Positions 61,687 through 64,000 of a DNA stretch of 64,000 bases are shown here, one piece after another; within the stretch, counting starts at the first letter, position 1; each line of letters opens with the position of its first letter. The stretch is from CAWUEX02 sp963921305 (GTDB taxonomy: Bacteria; Pseudomonadota; Alphaproteobacteria; Rhodospirillales; Rhodospirillaceae), in assembly GCA_963921305.4 (NCBI GenBank), contig CAWUEX030000002.1, forward strand, positions 1,798,001 through 1,862,000, read 5' to 3'. A program made the translations under genes and the position numbers. The notes below the pieces were generated by a model. The model was not told where the DNA came from and searched no databases. It saw nothing but the letters and a program-made list of their open reading frames with translations.

Positions 61687-62436
61687 CTGTCTGACACCGT
61701 TATACCCACGCACCTATTTGTTGCCGCGAGCGCTGTACTCGGTTTGATCTGCGGCAGTTTTGTCACGGCTATGTCTTACCGGCTGCCGCGAAACCAAAAC
61801 TTTGTCAGTGGCCGGTCATATTGCCCTCACTGCAAATCAACGTTGCGTGCTGCGGATTTGGTGCCCGTCTTCAGTTGGATTTTCACTGCGGGGAGGTGCC
61901 GGCAGTGTTCGGCGCGCGTCTCGTTTAGATACCCAGCGACCGAGCTTGCGTGTGCAACTCTATTTGCCGTGGCCGCATTCTTGAGTCCGTCCGCTGATCT
62001 TTGGCGATTGGGCCTTGTCTACTTGCTGGCAATCGTTCTGCTGACCCTGGCGATCATTGATCTCGAGCACCGGCGACTGCCAAACAGCTTGGTCGTTGTG
62101 GTGTTGGTGTTGGCACTCGGTTTGGCCTTGGCTGAAGACCGTTCTTTCATGGACATGATGCGCGGCGCTGGGATTATGTTGGCCGCCGCCTTGATCCTTA
62201 GGTTTATTGGGGTCTTGCTGCTGTCGAAACCTGGCGTTGGGTGGGGGGATATCAAACTCGCCGGCGCGGTTGGACTTGGCATCGGCGCCGGTGAATGGCC
62301 GGTGTTCCTCGCCGTTCTAGCCCTTTCATTGGCCCTGTTGCTCGTTGTTTTTGCCCGCCGGAAGCCAGTTTCGCTTGCAGCCCAAGTTCCAATTGGTCCG
62401 GCCATGTGCGCCGCTGCGTTTGCCGTGTTTGTGTGA
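61687..62436 (+). CDS. type IV prepilin peptidase (GspO/PilD type), start uncertain
   Basis: About 249 residues with eight hydrophobic helices. The cytosolic zinc unit CPHCKS...CRQCSAR near 43-73 and both catalytic aspartates (LAIIDLEHRRLPN near 117-129 and GWGDIKLAGAVG near 181-192, the GxGD motif) are present. Cleaves and N-methylates prepilins. The frame lacks ATG, GTG or TTG between the ATPase stop and the first helix; CTG at 61687 with AAGGGGG upstream is the best candidate, or translation starts inside the preceding gene. Confidence 0.85.
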   Translation: MSDTVIPTHLFVAASAVLGLICGSFVTAMSYRLPRNQNFVSGRSYCPHCKSTLRAADLVPVFSWIFTAGRCRQCSARVSFRYPATELACATLFAVAAFLSPSADLWRLGLVYLLAIVLLTLAIIDLEHRRLPNSLVVVVLVLALGLALAEDRSFMDMMRGAGIMLAAALILRFIGVLLLSKPGVGWGDIKLAGAVGLGIGAGEWPVFLAVLALSLALLLVVFARRKPVSLAAQVPIGPAMCAAAFAVFV

Positions 62437-62466
62437 CACGAAACCATCGGCTCGGCGGTGCCACTG

Positions 62467-62481
62467 TGGCATATGAGTGGC
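62467..62481 (+). promoter_or_regulatory. possible sigma54-type promoter before the secretin gene
   Basis: TGGCATATGAGTGGC places GG and GC dinucleotides at the -24/-12 spacing of RpoN promoters (consensus TGGCAy-N5-TTGC, one clear mismatch). It is formed from a tandem GTGGCATATG repeat (62466-62486), so it may be fortuitous. It is 175 bases before the chosen secretin ATG; the 62437-62655 gap holds no gene. Confidence 0.28.
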
Positions 62482-62655
62482 ATATGGAATGTTGTCCCCC
62501 CAATACCGAATCTGCTAGCATTTCTTAGGGTTCGGCCTGATTTCTTGACTGTGTCCAAGTAATTTCCTGGACGTGGTCGTTGGAACGGGCGATAAGTTGA
62601 CCACGCGGTCTGCGCAAGCGATGCGCCGTGTGATTCGGGGAAGGGGATGCCCAAA

Positions 62656-64000
62656 ATGGAATGTCATTTCGGCAAGGCGCCAGCCTATCGTAAAGCGCTT
62701 AAGTTTGTTCTGGCGGCCAGCGCTGCTGTCGCAATCGCGTCTTGCGCGCAGTACACCGACTATGATCCGACGGCCGGTCTGCAAAAAGAAGACTATGAAG
62801 CGTTGCTCAATCGCAAGTCGCCTGAACAGTCGACTCAGATGGAAGAGCCGCCGATCCCTGATTTCGAACCCGTTCTCGCCGCGCCGTCGGCGCCCGAATT
62901 GGCGGACGTAAGGCGTGTCTCGATTTCGGTCACGGACGCCACCCCTCTGCGTGACATTCTCATTGAGCTTGCGCGCAAGGCGGGGGTCGATCTCGAAATG
63001 GATCCGGATATCTCCGGTGGCATCATTTACACGGCAACCGACCGACCCTTTATCGAGGTGATTGAGCGGATCGCCGAGCTCGGTCAACTACGCTACAAGT
63101 TTCGTAACAACAGTTTAAAAGTTGAGCGCGATGAGCCGTACTTAGAGTACTACCGCCTCGACTATCCCTTCATTACGAGAGACGTCACCAGTTCTAGCCA
63201 GACCACGACCGACGTCAGCAACGCGATCCAAGGCGCCAGTGGGGGCAGCGGCACAAGTCAATCTGATATCAGCGTGTCTTCATCCTCGAATTCAGACTTC
63301 TGGGCGTCTTTAGGGGATGGCATTGATCAAATTTTGGCGGCCACAAGTCCCGAGATCAGGCGAAACGCAGAAGGTGGTCAGTCGTTCACGCCGACTGTCG
63401 AAAGCCCTGCACCCACTGAACAGGCTCAGGCGTCCGATGCGTCTAACGATACCCAAAATCTGGTCGAGGCCGCCAGCGGTGTCCAAGGTTTGCAGAACCC
63501 CATGCTCGCGGATCGCGGGTCTTCAGGTGCCACCGGCGTACGGGCACAATCGTCACAGTCAGATCCTGGCGGAATAGAATCCTCCTTCTTTTCGGTTAAC
63601 GAACAGGCGGGGATCGTCACCGTTTTTGCAACGCAACAGCAGCAACGCCTGGTTGCTGACTACCTCCAGCGATTGCGCTCCTCTGTCTTGTCGCAGGTCT
63701 TGATCGAGGCGAAGATTGTTGAAGTTACGCTTGCAGATCAGTTCCGCACCGGCGTTGATTGGGGGTCCATTGGTGCCGGGCCCGGGGGCGCCTTTGTCGG
63801 CGATAATCAGACGCTCGATTTCGATACGAATTTCGCCCGTAATGTCGTGACAGACGACTTTCCCACCCCGACCATCGGCTTGGTCTGGAACAACACGGAT
63901 ATGGATCTCAACGTCGCCGTGTCGTTGATCAACGCCTTTGGAACAACGCGCACGTTATCCAGCCCCCGCGTCACCGTCGTTAACAATCAGACCGCGTTCC
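62656..64000 (+). CDS. secretin lipoprotein, PilQ/MshL-type (3' end beyond window)
   Basis: At least 448 residues; the gene continues past the edge. ATG at 62656 has GGGGAAGGGG nine bases upstream; ATG at 62647 is in frame but lacks spacing. The signal peptide ends in a lipobox (AIASC, Cys30). An N-terminal STN-like unit DATPLRDILIELARKAGVDL near 96-115 is followed by a Ser/Gln-rich region and then the secretin core with VLIEAKIVEVTLADQFRTGV near 347-366 and RTLSSPRVTVVNNQ near the end. It forms the outer-membrane channel of the pilus system. Confidence 0.88.
   Translation, partial: MECHFGKAPAYRKALKFVLAASAAVAIASCAQYTDYDPTAGLQKEDYEALLNRKSPEQSTQMEEPPIPDFEPVLAAPSAPELADVRRVSISVTDATPLRDILIELARKAGVDLEMDPDISGGIIYTATDRPFIEVIERIAELGQLRYKFRNNSLKVERDEPYLEYYRLDYPFITRDVTSSSQTTTDVSNAIQGASGGSGTSQSDISVSSSSNSDFWASLGDGIDQILAATSPEIRRNAEGGQSFTPTVESPAPTEQAQASDASNDTQNLVEAASGVQGLQNPMLADRGSSGATGVRAQSSQSDPGGIESSFFSVNEQAGIVTVFATQQQQRLVADYLQRLRSSVLSQVLIEAKIVEVTLADQFRTGVDWGSIGAGPGGAFVGDNQTLDFDTNFARNVVTDDFPTPTIGLVWNNTDMDLNVAVSLINAFGTTRTLSSPRVTVVNNQTAF

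Overview
The window looks like chromosomal DNA of an alphaproteobacterium, most likely a Rhodospirillales-like lineage. This rests on gene content and order: a short HPr kinase next to a permease-free PTS, the ChvG/ChvI pair divergent from pckA, a FYDLN acidic protein, addAB-murU-amgK-tsaE in one run, and a CHCC zinc-finger gene beside polA. The DNA is GC-rich. I see no insertion sequence, prophage, CRISPR array or rRNA operon, so most of it is core genome with a few accessory pockets.

Layout. 1-2.9 kb: a vitamin B12/siderophore-type ABC importer (tail of a binding protein, permease, ATPase) facing a signal-peptide-less cobalamin-binding-type protein. 2.9-5.5 kb: two signalling proteins, one receiver-Hpt and one pseudo-receiver with a cyclic-nucleotide-binding domain. 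5.8-7.4 kb: FkbM methyltransferase, a tRNA-like remnant, tRNA-Ala(GGC) with a repeat-bearing promoter, and a FYDLN acidic protein. 7.6-18.5 kb, all plus strand: aroA-cmk-rpsA, ihfB, lapA-like, pyrF-trpF-trpB-trpA-accD-folC. 18.5-33.8 kb, all minus strand: a methyltransferase, trxA, a Rieske oxygenase, a HAD phosphatase, addA-addB, murU-amgK (peptidoglycan recycling), tsaE and a DivL-like pseudokinase. 33.9-37.4 kb, accessory: a TPR/glycosyltransferase-like gene split by an apparent frameshift, divergent from two 2OG-Fe(II) oxygenase-family genes. 37.4-46.1 kb: ahcY, the regulatory PTS (ptsP, HPr, EIIA), rapZ, hprK, an inserted AEC transporter, chvG and chvI. 46.5-49.7 kb: pckA and an SLC13 dicarboxylate transporter. 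49.7-55.5 kb: a previously uncalled 36-residue membrane protein behind a perfect FNR box, a tandem universal stress protein, a secreted TPR protein, polA and a CHCC zinc-finger protein. 55.7-59.1 kb: an ABC ATPase without permease, a lipoprotein hydrolase, tRNA-Arg(CCG), an exported VOC-fold protein and a DUF4399-type protein. 59.3 kb to the end: an MSHA/type IV pilus-type cluster (MshN-like, MshM-like ATPase, prepilin peptidase, start of a secretin).

How the genes work together. The PTS genes carry no sugar permease and sit with hprK, rapZ, chvGI and pckA, so they probably report carbon and energy state and link it to envelope signalling and gluconeogenesis; SLC13 uptake would feed C4-dicarboxylates to PckA. 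amgK and murU recycle MurNAc. Promoters, terminators and RNA elements below were found by eye and are predictions.

Best leads: the FNR-box/36-residue membrane protein unit; the ahcY leader, where a terminator-like hairpin and the next hairpin loop share complementary octamers just after a promoter; a DivL-like protein with Asp at the phospho-acceptor position and degraded ATP-binding boxes; the TPR/oxygenase island; and the two signalling proteins at 2.9-5.5 kb.
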